From the NCBI GenBank assembly GCA_951812335.1, contig OX638293.1:1534731-1598730 (forward strand): DNA of 64,000 bases. Direction: 5' to 3'. The DNA comes from Rhodothermales bacterium (GTDB taxonomy: Bacteria; Bacteroidota; Rhodothermia; Rhodothermales; VXPQ01). Below are positions 1-8,277 of this stretch, piece by piece. The notes under the pieces were generated by a model, which saw only the letters and a program-made list of their open reading frames with translations, ran no database searches and was not told where the DNA came from. A program made the translations under genes and the position numbers. Position 1 is the stretch's first letter. Each line of letters starts with the position of its first letter.

Positions 1-1593
1 TAGTTCTCCGGATGGGTCCTCCACGATAGTGGGCGTCATGGACGATAACATGCGCTTGCCCGGTTCGATAGCGTTGGCCTCCGAGCCCAGCAGCCCGAAC
101 ATGTTGGGTGCTCCCGGCTTGGCGGAGAAATCGTCCATTTCGTTGTTCATGAAGAAGCCGGCGCCGTCCACCACCACCTTCGATCCGTAGCTGCCGTTGA
201 TCGTGGTGGTTACACTGACGGCCTGTCCGTCCGCGTCTACCACGGAATAATGCGTGGTTTCGGACGATTCGAAGGCAAGCGGGTCTCCATACGCCACAGC
301 TGCACTTGAATCCGCCCGGTTGGGGTCGAACCCCGCCATGCGCTGCCGCATGTATTCCTTCCGGATGAGGGCGGCTATCGGAACCTCGAAATAATCGGGA
401 TCGCCCAGCCACTGCGCCCGGTCGGCGTAGGCACGGCGCATTGCCTCGCCCATCAGGTGGGCCGCGGATGCCGTATGATGGCCCATGCTTGCTATGTCGT
501 ACGGCTCTACGGCATTGAGTAATTGCGCCAGAGCCACGCCTCCGGAAGACGGGGGCGCCATGGCGAAGAACCGGTAGCCCCGGTACGTGCCCGAAAGCGG
601 GGCGCGCTCCACGGCCTCGTAGACGGCAAGGTCTTCCATCGTGATCCATCCGCCGCCGCGCGCCATCTCTGCGGCGATCAGTTCGGCGGTCTCGCCTTCG
701 TAGAATCCGGCCCGGCCCCGGTCCCGGATTCGCCGGAGAACCTCCGCAAGGTCCTGTTGCACAAAGCGTTCTCCCGCTTCATAGCGTTCATCGGGGGCGG
801 ATTTCGTGAAATACTTCGCGGTGCTTTCGAACTGCGTAAAAGCGTCGCGCTGCGCATTCAGTCCCGCCGCATCCCGCCGGCTCAACAGGAATCCTTCCTC
901 CGCAAGGCGAATCGCCGGAGCCATCACCTCCGACAGAGGGAGACGGCCATATTGCTCGTGCGCCATGACCAGTCCCGCCGGAGAACCCGGCACGCCAGAG
1001 GCAAGGTATCCCAGCCGACTGAGTTGGGGCATGGCCTGTCCCTCCTCGTCGAGATACATGTCCCGATGGGCCGCAGCAGGCGCCTTTTCGCGGTAGTCGA
1101 TGGTGGTGACTGTCGGGGCGGGGGATTGTTTCGTTTCATCCCCTGTTTGTCCAGCTCCGCTCCCTGTTTGTCCCGTTTCACTCCGGCCATGTCCCGCTTC
1201 GCTCCGGCCATGTCCCGCTTCGCTCCGGCCATGTCCCGCTTCGCTCCCTGGCCCCCCGTTCTTGTAGCTATCCGCGAAACGGATCACCATGAAGCCGCCG
1301 CCGCCGAGGTTCCCCGCCGGAGGGTACGTAACCGCCAGCGCAAACCCGGTAGCCACCGCTGCATCCACCGCATTGCCGCCTTGCCGGAGCACTTCGACGC
1401 CGGCCTCGGAAGCCTCGATCTTCGCGGAAACGACCATGCCGCGCCGTGCTTCGACCGGCGTGGCGGACTCTTCGACAGGAGTGATCGGCACGGACGGGCG
1501 CGTACATCCGGCGATCCACAGGAGTGTCGCAGCCAGCGCCGCTGCGAAGAGGCGCCTTCCCATGCGGAAGCGCAGAAACTGAAACGAAGGCAT
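1..1593 (-). CDS. ggt: gamma-glutamyltransferase, lipoprotein (3' end outside window)
   Basis: Gamma-glutamyltransferase cleaves the gamma-glutamyl bond of glutathione and transfers it to water or amino acids, normally in the periplasm. The 531 visible residues start with a short n-region, a hydrophobic stretch and a lipobox ending in Cys30 (WIAGC), so I infer a lipoprotein. Family hallmarks are GGNAVDAAVA, GGGGFMV and IDYREKAP in the large subunit, and TTHYSVVD, whose first Thr (about Thr446) is the expected autocleavage nucleophile; most of the small subunit is cut off by the window edge. A low-complexity insert of about 55 residues (about 108-163, SEAGHGR repeats) sits between GGGGFMV and IDYREKAP, where family members normally have a short loop. 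A start at 1563 (MGRR) is equally possible. Confidence 0.93.
   Translation of the reverse strand, partial: MPSFQFLRFRMGRRLFAAALAATLLWIAGCTRPSVPITPVEESATPVEARRGMVVSAKIEASEAGVEVLRQGGNAVDAAVATGFALAVTYPPAGNLGGGGFMVIRFADSYKNGGPGSEAGHGRSEAGHGRSEAGHGRSETGQTGSGAGQTGDETKQSPAPTVTTIDYREKAPAAAHRDMYLDEEGQAMPQLSRLGYLASGVPGSPAGLVMAHEQYGRLPLSEVMAPAIRLAEEGFLLSRRDAAGLNAQRDAFTQFESTAKYFTKSAPDERYEAGERFVQQDLAEVLRRIRDRGRAGFYEGETAELIAAEMARGGGWITMEDLAVYEAVERAPLSGTYRGYRFFAMAPPSSGGVALAQLLNAVEPYDIASMGHHTASAAHLMGEAMRRAYADRAQWLGDPDYFEVPIAALIRKEYMRQRMAGFDPNRADSSAAVAYGDPLAFESSETTHYSVVDADGQAVSVTTTINGSYGSKVVVDGAGFFMNNEMDDFSAKPGAPNMFGLLGSEANAIEPGKRMLSSMTPTIVEDPSGEL
1139..1260. repeat. 21-bp tandem repeat inside ggt
   Basis: Five consecutive 21-bp units plus a partial sixth. 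Units at 1181-1201, 1202-1222 and 1223-1243 are identical; the two on the lower-coordinate side (1139-1159, 1160-1180) are diverged. Being a multiple of three, the array keeps the ggt frame and adds Ser/Glu/Gly/His-rich heptapeptides (SEAGHGR) to the enzyme. A related 22-bp unit recurs at 3785-3828. Confidence 0.9.
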
Positions 1594-1683
1594 GGTCCGG
1601 GTACCGTTCATCGGGTTCGATTTGCAGGGCGTTACGCCGCCAATATAGGCAGGGGGGTGGAATGGCGCACTTCAACCATCCCC

Positions 1684-2667
1684 CTACAACTCCACCTCCA
1701 CTCCCAAACCGCGCTTCTCCGCCTCCTTGACTATATGCGCGGCTGCCGCCAGGTCCTGCGCGGCATTCCCCACCGATTTGAACAAGGTGATTTCGTCCGG
1801 CGAGGTTCGCCCCGCCACATCCCCTGAGACGATCTCGCCTATCTCGCCGTAGATGTGGTTTTCGTCGATGAGTTTCCGATTCAGGGGCTGTATGATGTCC
1901 CCTGCTTCGGCCAGACAGGCTGTGCGCTGATCCACGACCACTTTTGCCGCCTGTATCGTCTCCACAGGAATTTCGGCCATGTCGGGGCGAAAAGAACCCA
2001 CGCCGTTGATGTGCGTGCCGGGGGCCACATCCGCGTGCCCAAAAACCGGAATGCGCGACGAGGTGGCGGTGCATACGATATCCGCCTCGCGTAGTTGTTC
2101 CGGCCCTGTCGCCGGGAGTACCTCATGGTTCAGCAGCGCCGTCATTTCGTAGGCGAACGCCTCGGTTTTTTCGAGGGTCCTCCCGAAAACGTACGTACAT
2201 CGAATGTCGCGCACTGCGCATACGGCTTCCAGTTGCGTCCGCCCCTGCACGCCGGGGCCGAAAATGGCGGCCACCTCGGCGTTCTTTCTCGCGAGCAAAT
2301 CCGTCGCCAGTCCCGCCCCGGCTCCGGTCCGCAGTGCCGTAAGGTATTCGCCATTCATCATGGCGAGAGGGCGGCCGTCTGCAGCGTCCAGCACCATCAC
2401 AAGGGCCTGGATGAAGGGCAACTTTCGATCCGGATTTTCCGGATAGGCCGATACGATTTTAATACTGACCGCCCCGGTGTGCGGCAGCCAGGCCGGCATG
2501 ATCAGGACCTGCCCCTTGTTTTCGGGGATGGGCAAGCTCTGGCGTACGGGTACCGTGGCTCGTCCGCCGGACAAGGCGGCATAGGCTTCTCCCATGCGCG
2601 CAATAGCGGTGGGCATATCCAGCGCTTGCCGGACATCCTCGCGGGACAACAAACGAATCCGGGGCAT
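1684..2667 (-). CDS. delta1-pyrroline-2-carboxylate reductase / ornithine cyclodeaminase family
   Basis: A 327-residue member of the ornithine cyclodeaminase/mu-crystallin family, NAD(P)H-dependent ketimine reductases and cyclodeaminases. Visible features: the substrate-side segment with Lys in VSIKIVSAYPEN, the RTGAGAGLAT stretch, the Rossmann glycine motif FGPGVQGRTQLEA, and GSFRPDMAEIP near the C-terminal half. It lies 16 bp downstream of the trans-3-hydroxyproline dehydratase gene on the same strand. In characterised pairs of this kind the dehydratase makes delta1-pyrroline-2-carboxylate and this enzyme reduces it to L-proline, so I prefer reductase over ornithine cyclodeaminase. The assignment of substrate rests on that neighbour. 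Confidence 0.85.
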   Translation of the reverse strand: MPRIRLLSREDVRQALDMPTAIARMGEAYAALSGGRATVPVRQSLPIPENKGQVLIMPAWLPHTGAVSIKIVSAYPENPDRKLPFIQALVMVLDAADGRPLAMMNGEYLTALRTGAGAGLATDLLARKNAEVAAIFGPGVQGRTQLEAVCAVRDIRCTYVFGRTLEKTEAFAYEMTALLNHEVLPATGPEQLREADIVCTATSSRIPVFGHADVAPGTHINGVGSFRPDMAEIPVETIQAAKVVVDQRTACLAEAGDIIQPLNRKLIDENHIYGEIGEIVSGDVAGRTSPDEITLFKSVGNAAQDLAAAAHIVKEAEKRGLGVEVEL

Positions 2668-2683
2668 GCGTGGCGCAGTTTAG

Positions 2684-3724
2684 TCAGCGTAGCAAAAAGC
2701 CATGACGCAAAGGATCGTCGGGGTCCAGACAGAATGTGCTGCGGCCGGTGATATGGGCCTCTCCGGACACTTCCGGGATAATCGCCTCGTGCGGACCGAA
2801 TGTGGTGGAGGCTTTGACGCGCACGGTGAACGTGCTTCCGATGATGCTTTCGATGATGAGTGGTTCGTCCGGCGCAATTTCTCCCCGGGCATGATGGATG
2901 GCGGCCCGTGCGCTGACTCCCGTACCTGTGGGGGAACGGTCCACCTCGCCTTCGGCAAAGATGCACACGTTCCGGCTGTGCGAGCCGTCATGCTTGGCCG
3001 GACCGATGAAAATCGTCCCATACAGGAAACCCATGTCTTCTTCGAAGGGATGTCGAATGGTGAAGCTATCCATAATGGCGCGTTTGATCGCCATACCCGT
3101 TGCAATGAGTTCCTGCGTATGATGCGCCTCGCAGGCGAGACCGACCTCTTCCGCCTGGACAAAAGCATAGTATGCTCCGCCAAAAGCCAGATCGTAGCGT
3201 ACGGAACCCAATCCCGGCACCTCCACCGTCCGGTCGAGACTATCTACATAAGAGGGCACATTCTCGAAGGAGACACGCCGTACTTGTCCGTTTTTCCAAT
3301 GCCCGAAAGCCGTAACCAGGCCCGCCGGGGTGTCGATGCGCACGCAGGTTACGGAATCGGTTTTGGGAAGCAGGCCTGTTTCGAGCGCCACCCTGGTCAC
3401 GGCGATGATCCCGTGGCCGCACATGGTGCTGTACCCTTCGTTGTGCAGAAACAGGACCCCAAGATCCGCTTCCTCCGTGACCGGTTCCGTAAGCAGGCAT
3501 CCGTACATGTCCGCATGACCGCGGGGTTCCCACATAAGCGCCCGGCGAAGATGGTCCAGGCGTTGTTGCGCATGACGCCTTCGGGCCAGAATGGAATGGC
3601 CTTCGAGGGAAGGGTAGCCGTCGACGATCACGCGCAGCGGTTCGCCCGCAGTATGCGCATCGATCACGGTGATCCGGGGCCATTCCGGCGGCGGTCTCCA
3701 GCGAGAAATGTTTTCGATATGCAT
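2684..3724 (-). CDS. trans-3-hydroxy-L-proline dehydratase (proline racemase family)
   Basis: A 346-residue proline racemase-family enzyme. The first catalytic Cys is present in MCGHG (Cys102), but the position of the second catalytic Cys is Thr (Thr266 in DRSPTGTG). In this family Cys/Thr is the signature of trans-3-hydroxy-L-proline dehydratase, as in human L3HYPDH, whereas Cys/Cys marks proline racemase and 4-hydroxyproline epimerase. The product would be delta1-pyrroline-2-carboxylate, matching the reductase gene that follows. I chose the ATG at 3724 (MHIENISRW); the frame stays open to a TTG at 3778, but that extension (MPDRTPAQ...) resembles no family N-terminus. Confidence 0.9.
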   Translation of the reverse strand: MHIENISRWRPPPEWPRITVIDAHTAGEPLRVIVDGYPSLEGHSILARRRHAQQRLDHLRRALMWEPRGHADMYGCLLTEPVTEEADLGVLFLHNEGYSTMCGHGIIAVTRVALETGLLPKTDSVTCVRIDTPAGLVTAFGHWKNGQVRRVSFENVPSYVDSLDRTVEVPGLGSVRYDLAFGGAYYAFVQAEEVGLACEAHHTQELIATGMAIKRAIMDSFTIRHPFEEDMGFLYGTIFIGPAKHDGSHSRNVCIFAEGEVDRSPTGTGVSARAAIHHARGEIAPDEPLIIESIIGSTFTVRVKASTTFGPHEAIIPEVSGEAHITGRSTFCLDPDDPLRHGFLLR

Positions 3725-3784
3725 GCCGGTTCGATGACCGAGAAATCGCCGGGTCTGCGCTGGTGTGCGATCCGGCAATCTTCG

Positions 3785-3828
3785 CTCCCTGGTTTGTCCC
3801 GCTTCGCTCCCTGGTCTGTGCCGATCGG
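3785..3828. repeat. two 22-bp units related to the ggt repeat
   Basis: Unit 3785-3806 and a diverged copy at 3807-3828 share the core CTCCCTGGTTTGTCCCGCTT with the 21-bp array in ggt about 2.5 kb away. Here the units lie between the hydroxyproline dehydratase start and a truncated cytochrome gene, outside any convincing coding sequence, in the same orientation as in ggt. Confidence 0.7.
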
Positions 3829-3857
3829 CCCGAAAGCTGTTTTGTCGGCGGCGCTGC

Positions 3858-4040
3858 TTACGCCAGGATCTGCCGCACCCCGCCGTGGCATGTTACGCAG
3901 TTTTCGTTCAGGATCGGACGGATGTTCTCGTTGAAATCCACCTCGCTTCCGTCGATCCTAAATACACACAGGACGATGGCGTTCACCGCCAGCACGACGG
4001 CGACCGTCCGGGTTGGGCGGCGGAGCAGAAAAGAGAACAT
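3858..4040 (-). pseudogene. truncated planctomycete-type cytochrome c (PSCyt1) gene remnant
   Basis: A 60-codon frame starts with a membrane anchor (RTVAVVLAVNAIVLCVF) and then the start of a PSCyt1 cytochrome c domain, DFNENIRPILNENC, with the haem motif CVTCH (CXXCH). It stops right after CHGGVRQ. Full-length members of this family (with DUF1549/DUF1553 domains) run to roughly a thousand residues, so nearly everything after the haem site is missing. The remnant ends next to the 22-bp repeat units at 3785-3828, which suggests a deletion with a breakpoint near the repeats. It could be expressed as a tiny membrane peptide but is unlikely to be a working cytochrome. Confidence 0.75.
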
Positions 4041-4134
4041 CGACGAGAGATTCGATGTGGAATATTATTCCGGACGTTTCCGGCGTACAATCACCCGGTA
4101 AAAGGTGTGCAATTCATCAGGAATACGTACTTCG

Positions 4135-5616
4135 TTACCACTCGTTTTCTTCCTTGACGACCGGGGCGTGCACCGGTACCGGATAGTTTCCTGTAAAACA
4201 AGCATTGCAGTAGCTCGCCTCGCCCCGGTTAGCGCTGTGCACGGCCTTCATCAATCCCTCCACGGACAGGTAAGCCAGCGAATCGACGCCGAGCCATTTC
4301 GCGCGCTCCTCGTCGGAGCTGAACTCGTGCGCAAACAATTCGCTGTGGCTGGGAAAATCCATGCCGTAGTAGCAGGGGCTGATTACAGGCGGCGCCGCCA
4401 CCCGGAAATGCACTTCTCGTGCGCCTGCCTCGCGGATCATATTGACAATATACCGGGCCGTCGTGCCGCGCACGATGGAGTCGTCTACGATGACGACAAT
4501 GCGATCCTTGAGTACGCCCTCCACCGTGTTGAACTTGCAGCGTACCCGCATTTCCCGCCGGTCCTGTCCGGGGGCAATGAACGTGCGTCCCACATAGTGG
4601 TTGCGAATGAGGCCGATCTCGAATTTGCTCGAAAAACCCAGTTTTTGGCATTCGCTCACATACCCCAGTGCACTCGTGTTGGACGAGTCGGGCACGGAGA
4701 TGACAATGGGGAGCTTGTTTCCTTTTTTTACGGAGGGGACCGGCGCCTCGCGCGCCAGTTGTTTGCCGATCTGCCGACGCACCTTGTCCACCATCTCTCC
4801 GTAGATCCGCGAATCCGGACGCGAGAAATACACGTATTCGAAGACGCACTGGCTGATCTCGTGCGACCGGGGCAGATGGAAGCTCCGGAATGACCCCGTT
4901 TCGGCTCCTTCCCGGTCGATCACCAGGATTTCCCCGGGTTCCACGTCGCGCACGTATTCGGCCCCGATCAGGTCGAAGGCGCAGGTTTCGCTGGCTACGC
5001 ACCACGAAGTTTCGTTCAGGCGTCCCAGCGATAACGGACGGAATCCGTTCGGGTCGCGGATGGCGACGAGGCTTTCGTCCGTAAGGATAAGCAGCGAAAA
5101 AGCCCCTTCCAACTGGGCGAGTGCGTCCCTGATCTGGTTGATTTGTTTGCTTCGCCGGCTTTGTGCGATGAGGTGGAGGACCAGTTCCGTATCGCTGGTC
5201 GTCTGGAACAAGGTGCCCTGGTCGCTAAAGGACTGGCGTAGCTCGCGTGCGTTCGACAGATTGCCGTTGTGCGAGATGGCGAGATTGCCGTCTTTGTAAT
5301 GCACAACGAACGGCTGGATGTTCGCCTTGTTGTCCGAGGCGCCCATCGTGGAATACCGGTTGTGCCCGATGGCGGCGGCGCCGAGGAGTTTGGTTTCGAA
5401 GAGGGATTGGTCGGCAAAAACATCCAGCACCAGTCCTCGGCCCCGGTGGGCCTGCATGACGGGCCGCTGTTTCGTTTCGTCGTAGGTGGAGGTGACGATT
5501 CCTGACGACTCCTGGCCACGATGCTGGAGAGCGTGCAATCCGTAGTACGTATGCCGCGCCGCATCCTCGGCGTTGAAAATCCCGAAAATGCCGCAATACT
5601 CTCGTATCTGACGCAT
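4135..5616 (-). CDS. purF: amidophosphoribosyltransferase
   Basis: First committed step of purine synthesis: glutamine plus PRPP gives 5-phosphoribosylamine in the cytoplasm. The 493-residue protein has an N-terminal Ntn glutaminase domain whose nucleophile is Cys8 (EYCGIFG) after a short propeptide, with HRGQES and GHNRYSTMG. A phosphoribosyltransferase domain follows with the PRPP loop VVIVDDSIVRGTT near residue 375. Cys residues in SPCYYGMDFP and SYCNACFTGNYP match the Bacillus-type enzyme that carries a 4Fe-4S cluster. It stands alone here, without other pur genes. Confidence 0.97.
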   Translation of the reverse strand: MRQIREYCGIFGIFNAEDAARHTYYGLHALQHRGQESSGIVTSTYDETKQRPVMQAHRGRGLVLDVFADQSLFETKLLGAAAIGHNRYSTMGASDNKANIQPFVVHYKDGNLAISHNGNLSNARELRQSFSDQGTLFQTTSDTELVLHLIAQSRRSKQINQIRDALAQLEGAFSLLILTDESLVAIRDPNGFRPLSLGRLNETSWCVASETCAFDLIGAEYVRDVEPGEILVIDREGAETGSFRSFHLPRSHEISQCVFEYVYFSRPDSRIYGEMVDKVRRQIGKQLAREAPVPSVKKGNKLPIVISVPDSSNTSALGYVSECQKLGFSSKFEIGLIRNHYVGRTFIAPGQDRREMRVRCKFNTVEGVLKDRIVVIVDDSIVRGTTARYIVNMIREAGAREVHFRVAAPPVISPCYYGMDFPSHSELFAHEFSSDEERAKWLGVDSLAYLSVEGLMKAVHSANRGEASYCNACFTGNYPVPVHAPVVKEENEW

Positions 5617-5691
5617 TCGGCTCCGGTTAATTGATGGGAGGCCTGTGCCTGATATTCAAGGTAGGCAATTTCCGCGCCTTATACAATGGAC

Positions 5692-7071
5692 TCAAGCCGC
5701 ATTGTCGGGTGCATTGGCGTCGTTTGCCCGCTTGTCGGAAAGCGGAGCGCGTCGTACATGCACGCGCCCTATCCGGTTGTTCTCGACCGTCACGATCCGC
5801 ATGACGAGACCCTCGATTTCCATCGTGTTGTCTTTCTCCGGGATCGTTCCCATCTCGTGGAAGATCAGCCCTCCGAGCGTTTCGAAATCGTATGATTCGG
5901 TGTCGAGCGAGGCGCCGAGCAGTTCGTTCACGTCGTCGAGATCGATACGCGCATCGAACAGGTACGTAGCGTCGTCGAGACGCTCGTAGAGTTGCTCTTC
6001 GCTTTCGTCGTGCTCGTCGCGGATTTCTCCCACGATTTCTTCCAGGATGTCTTCGAGCGTGACTAGTCCCGCCGTGCCTCCGTATTCGTCGACGACCACA
6101 GCCATATGGGTTTTTTTCGCTTGCAGATCCTTGAGCAGATCGTCCAGTTTCTTGCCCGGAGGCACGAAAATGGCTGGTCGGGCCACGTCCATCCAATCGA
6201 GAGGTGTGTCTCCATTAGCTCCCAGCAGATAGGGAAGCAAGTCCTTGGCGTACACAATGCCCAGCATGTTGTCGAGGTGATCGGCGTACAGCGGAATGCG
6301 CGAATGCCCCGTATTGCGGATCAATTCGAGGGCTTGCCCGATGTCGGCGGTCACCGGAAGCGCCACGATATCGAGGCGACTCACCATGATTTCCCGGACG
6401 GACGTTTCTCCGAACTCTACGATCGAATAAATAAGTTCTTTTTCTTCTTCTTCGAGGGTGCCGTGCGCTTCTCCCACATCGGCGAGCGTTTTCAGGTCTT
6501 CCGGGGAAATGCGCGTCCCTTCGGTTTCGAGGCGCTCGCGCATGAATCGTGTCGAACGAGCCAGGAAGTCGGACAGGGGATACAGGATGCGATGCAGTGC
6601 CGCCAGCGGTCCGGAAACCGCCCGGCTAAAGGCCTCGGCATAGCGTACCGCGAGCAACTTCGGTGTGATTTCGCTCATGACGAGGATGATGAAGGTCAGC
6701 ACCACGACTTCCAGAACGACCGTGACGGCGTAACTCCAGTCCATTGCCGCTGCGACCCTGGCGGTCAGCAGGGCGGCTACGATGGCGGCGGCCACGTTCG
6801 CTCCCGTGTTCAGGATCAGAATGGTGATGAGCAGTCGCCGGGGGCGTTCGAGAAGTTTCAGCACCCGCCTCGACGCGCGGTCGCCTGCTTCCGCAAGAGA
6901 TGCCTTCGCCAAACCGGTGAGCGAAAAAAGCGCCACCTCCGAACCGGAGAAGATTGCCGACATCAGGAGGAGTGCGAGCAGCGCAATGACGCAGGCGGCC
7001 ACGAATGTCCCGCTCAGCAATACGGGCGCATTCTGCAGGAGAATGAATAACGAAGCAGTGTCAGGGTCCAA
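5692..7071 (-). CDS. CNNM/HlyC-CorC family membrane protein with CBS pair (TlyC/GldE-like)
   Basis: A 459-residue integral membrane protein of the hemolysin C/CorC group. It begins with a DUF21 (CNNM) transmembrane domain of about 190 residues with the conserved SEITPK motif, continues with two CBS domains (about 210-330, including GHSRIPLYADHLD and MAVVVDEYGGTAGLVTLEDI) and ends with a CorC_HlyC domain. CNNM relatives export Mg2+; in Bacteroidota one paralogue, GldE, is tied to gliding, but nothing here separates these roles. It lies 75 bp upstream of purF on the same strand, and its own upstream region holds a MITE-like element. Confidence 0.9.
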   Translation of the reverse strand: MDPDTASLFILLQNAPVLLSGTFVAACVIALLALLLMSAIFSGSEVALFSLTGLAKASLAEAGDRASRRVLKLLERPRRLLITILILNTGANVAAAIVAALLTARVAAAMDWSYAVTVVLEVVVLTFIILVMSEITPKLLAVRYAEAFSRAVSGPLAALHRILYPLSDFLARSTRFMRERLETEGTRISPEDLKTLADVGEAHGTLEEEEKELIYSIVEFGETSVREIMVSRLDIVALPVTADIGQALELIRNTGHSRIPLYADHLDNMLGIVYAKDLLPYLLGANGDTPLDWMDVARPAIFVPPGKKLDDLLKDLQAKKTHMAVVVDEYGGTAGLVTLEDILEEIVGEIRDEHDESEEQLYERLDDATYLFDARIDLDDVNELLGASLDTESYDFETLGGLIFHEMGTIPEKDNTMEIEGLVMRIVTVENNRIGRVHVRRAPLSDKRANDANAPDNAA

Positions 7072-7107
7072 CGGAGGGGCGGCAAGTTACTGATGACAGA
7101 TGGAAAT

Positions 7108-7363
7108 GGATACTCTGATTAAGTCTGCAAAGCTCAGAGGCTCAGAGGAGTGCGCTGGCAAGCAATGACGAAGCAGTGTGGCAAGGCCCCACATAATGAG
7201 GAATGACGCGGCCAGCGTGCTCCTCTCAGCCTCCCGAAGGGCGCTTCACGCCCGAAACGCTCCGAATCCGCAGTGTTTTCTGCTGATTTCAACGATGGAA
7301 TCATGACGTCCTTTACGCGTGAAAGTGAAGTGCTGGGCGAAGTGGACTTGATCTAGCGTATCC
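7108..7363 (+). mobile_element. MITE-like element, intact copy 1
   Basis: About 256 bp without an open frame, filling most of the 382-bp gap 7072-7453. The left end 7108-7125 (GGATACTCTGATTAAGTC) is repeated inverted at 7344-7363 with a few differences. Inside, a 21-bp arm at 7139-7159 pairs with 7211-7231 (18 Watson-Crick pairs, two G-T wobbles, one mismatch), and the loop holds a small second hairpin (TGTGG/CCACA). A near-identical copy lies inverted at 53933-54189 and permuted fragments at 15297-15450. No transposase is visible, so it would be non-autonomous. No clear target duplication is seen. Confidence 0.75.
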
Positions 7364-7453
7364 AAAGTAGGGATTTGCGCATACATTCGCGCAGGAATAA
7401 CGGGTGCAGGGAAGTATGGCAGGGATATGCGGGAGCGAGCGCTAAGCCGTCGG

Positions 7454-8221
7454 CTATTCGTACAGGTCGTCGAGATCGGCGTCCGCCAGTTCTTTCAGGA
7501 ACGCCGCGATTTTCGTGGTCACGTCGTCGAAGAAACGCGCTCCCTTATCCGGAGTGGCGCGGGAAGGGTCGCCAACCCCGGTACTCTCGGTTACCTTCGA
7601 CCACTGCCGTTCGGCCCAGACCCATTTTTCCCGCAGCCCCTCGATGTTGAATCGCCGCTCTGCGCCGTCGCCGGCTTCTTCGAGCGGAAGCACCCGTTCG
7701 GGATAAAGGTGCATCATAAGACTCGTTTCCATTTCACCGGCATGATCCCCCGGCATTTCGAAATACTCTGCGGGGTTCATAATCCGGAACCAGTGCATTT
7801 CGCACAGAAACATCTCCGGATGCGCGGCGCCGATTTCCCGGATCGTTTGTCGAAAATCGTTGCCTCCGTGGCCGTTGAGTATAAGCAGTTTACGGATTTC
7901 GGTGTGCGAGACCGCATCGACGACATCCTCGAGGATAGCGGCTTGCGTACTCGGATAGAGGTTCATGTCGAGTTTAATGTCCAGTTGCCCGGTGTTGACG
8001 CCGAAAGGAATCGTGGGCAGGACAATGATATTGGCGCCGGCCTCCCATGCCTTGCGCGCCGCTTCGGCGGCGATATGGTCGCATTCGACCACATCGGTGG
8101 AGTAGGGCAGGTGGTAGTTGTGCGCTTCCGTTGCGCCCCAGGGCAGGACAGCGACATCGTATGCGGTTTGCCGAACGGTCTTCCAGTTCGTGTCGGCAAG
8201 GATATACGGGCGAATGGACAT
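7454..8221 (-). CDS. creatininase-family amidohydrolase
   Basis: A 255-residue member of the creatininase (creatinine amidohydrolase) family of binuclear metal amidohydrolases. The family's metal and substrate signatures are present: PWGATEAHNYHLPYSTD, LNGHGGND and DHAGEMETS. Family members act on creatinine, formamidopyrimidines or peptide-coenzyme substrates; no neighbour here is a creatine or creatinine gene, so the substrate stays open. It follows the DNA methyltransferase gene by 56 bp on the same strand and may be co-transcribed with it. Confidence 0.88.
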   Translation of the reverse strand: MSIRPYILADTNWKTVRQTAYDVAVLPWGATEAHNYHLPYSTDVVECDHIAAEAARKAWEAGANIIVLPTIPFGVNTGQLDIKLDMNLYPSTQAAILEDVVDAVSHTEIRKLLILNGHGGNDFRQTIREIGAAHPEMFLCEMHWFRIMNPAEYFEMPGDHAGEMETSLMMHLYPERVLPLEEAGDGAERRFNIEGLREKWVWAERQWSKVTESTGVGDPSRATPDKGARFFDDVTTKIAAFLKELADADLDDLYE

Positions 8222-8277
8222 GATAGGGGCAAGGCGGTTCGTCGGAGAAAATTACAGGCGTCTTCGGGTAACGCTTT

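Noticed and set aside
1139-1260. CRISPR or phase-variable frameshift repeat in ggt
   Set aside because: There are no spacers, and 21 bp is a multiple of three, so copy number change would not switch the frame.
2684-3724. Proline racemase or 4-hydroxyproline 2-epimerase
   Set aside because: The second catalytic Cys is Thr, which fits the dehydratase group instead.
7108-7363. Integron attC site or tRNA-like gene
   Set aside because: The hairpin is long, but no integrase, gene cassettes, attC core boxes or cloverleaf with T-loop consensus is visible.
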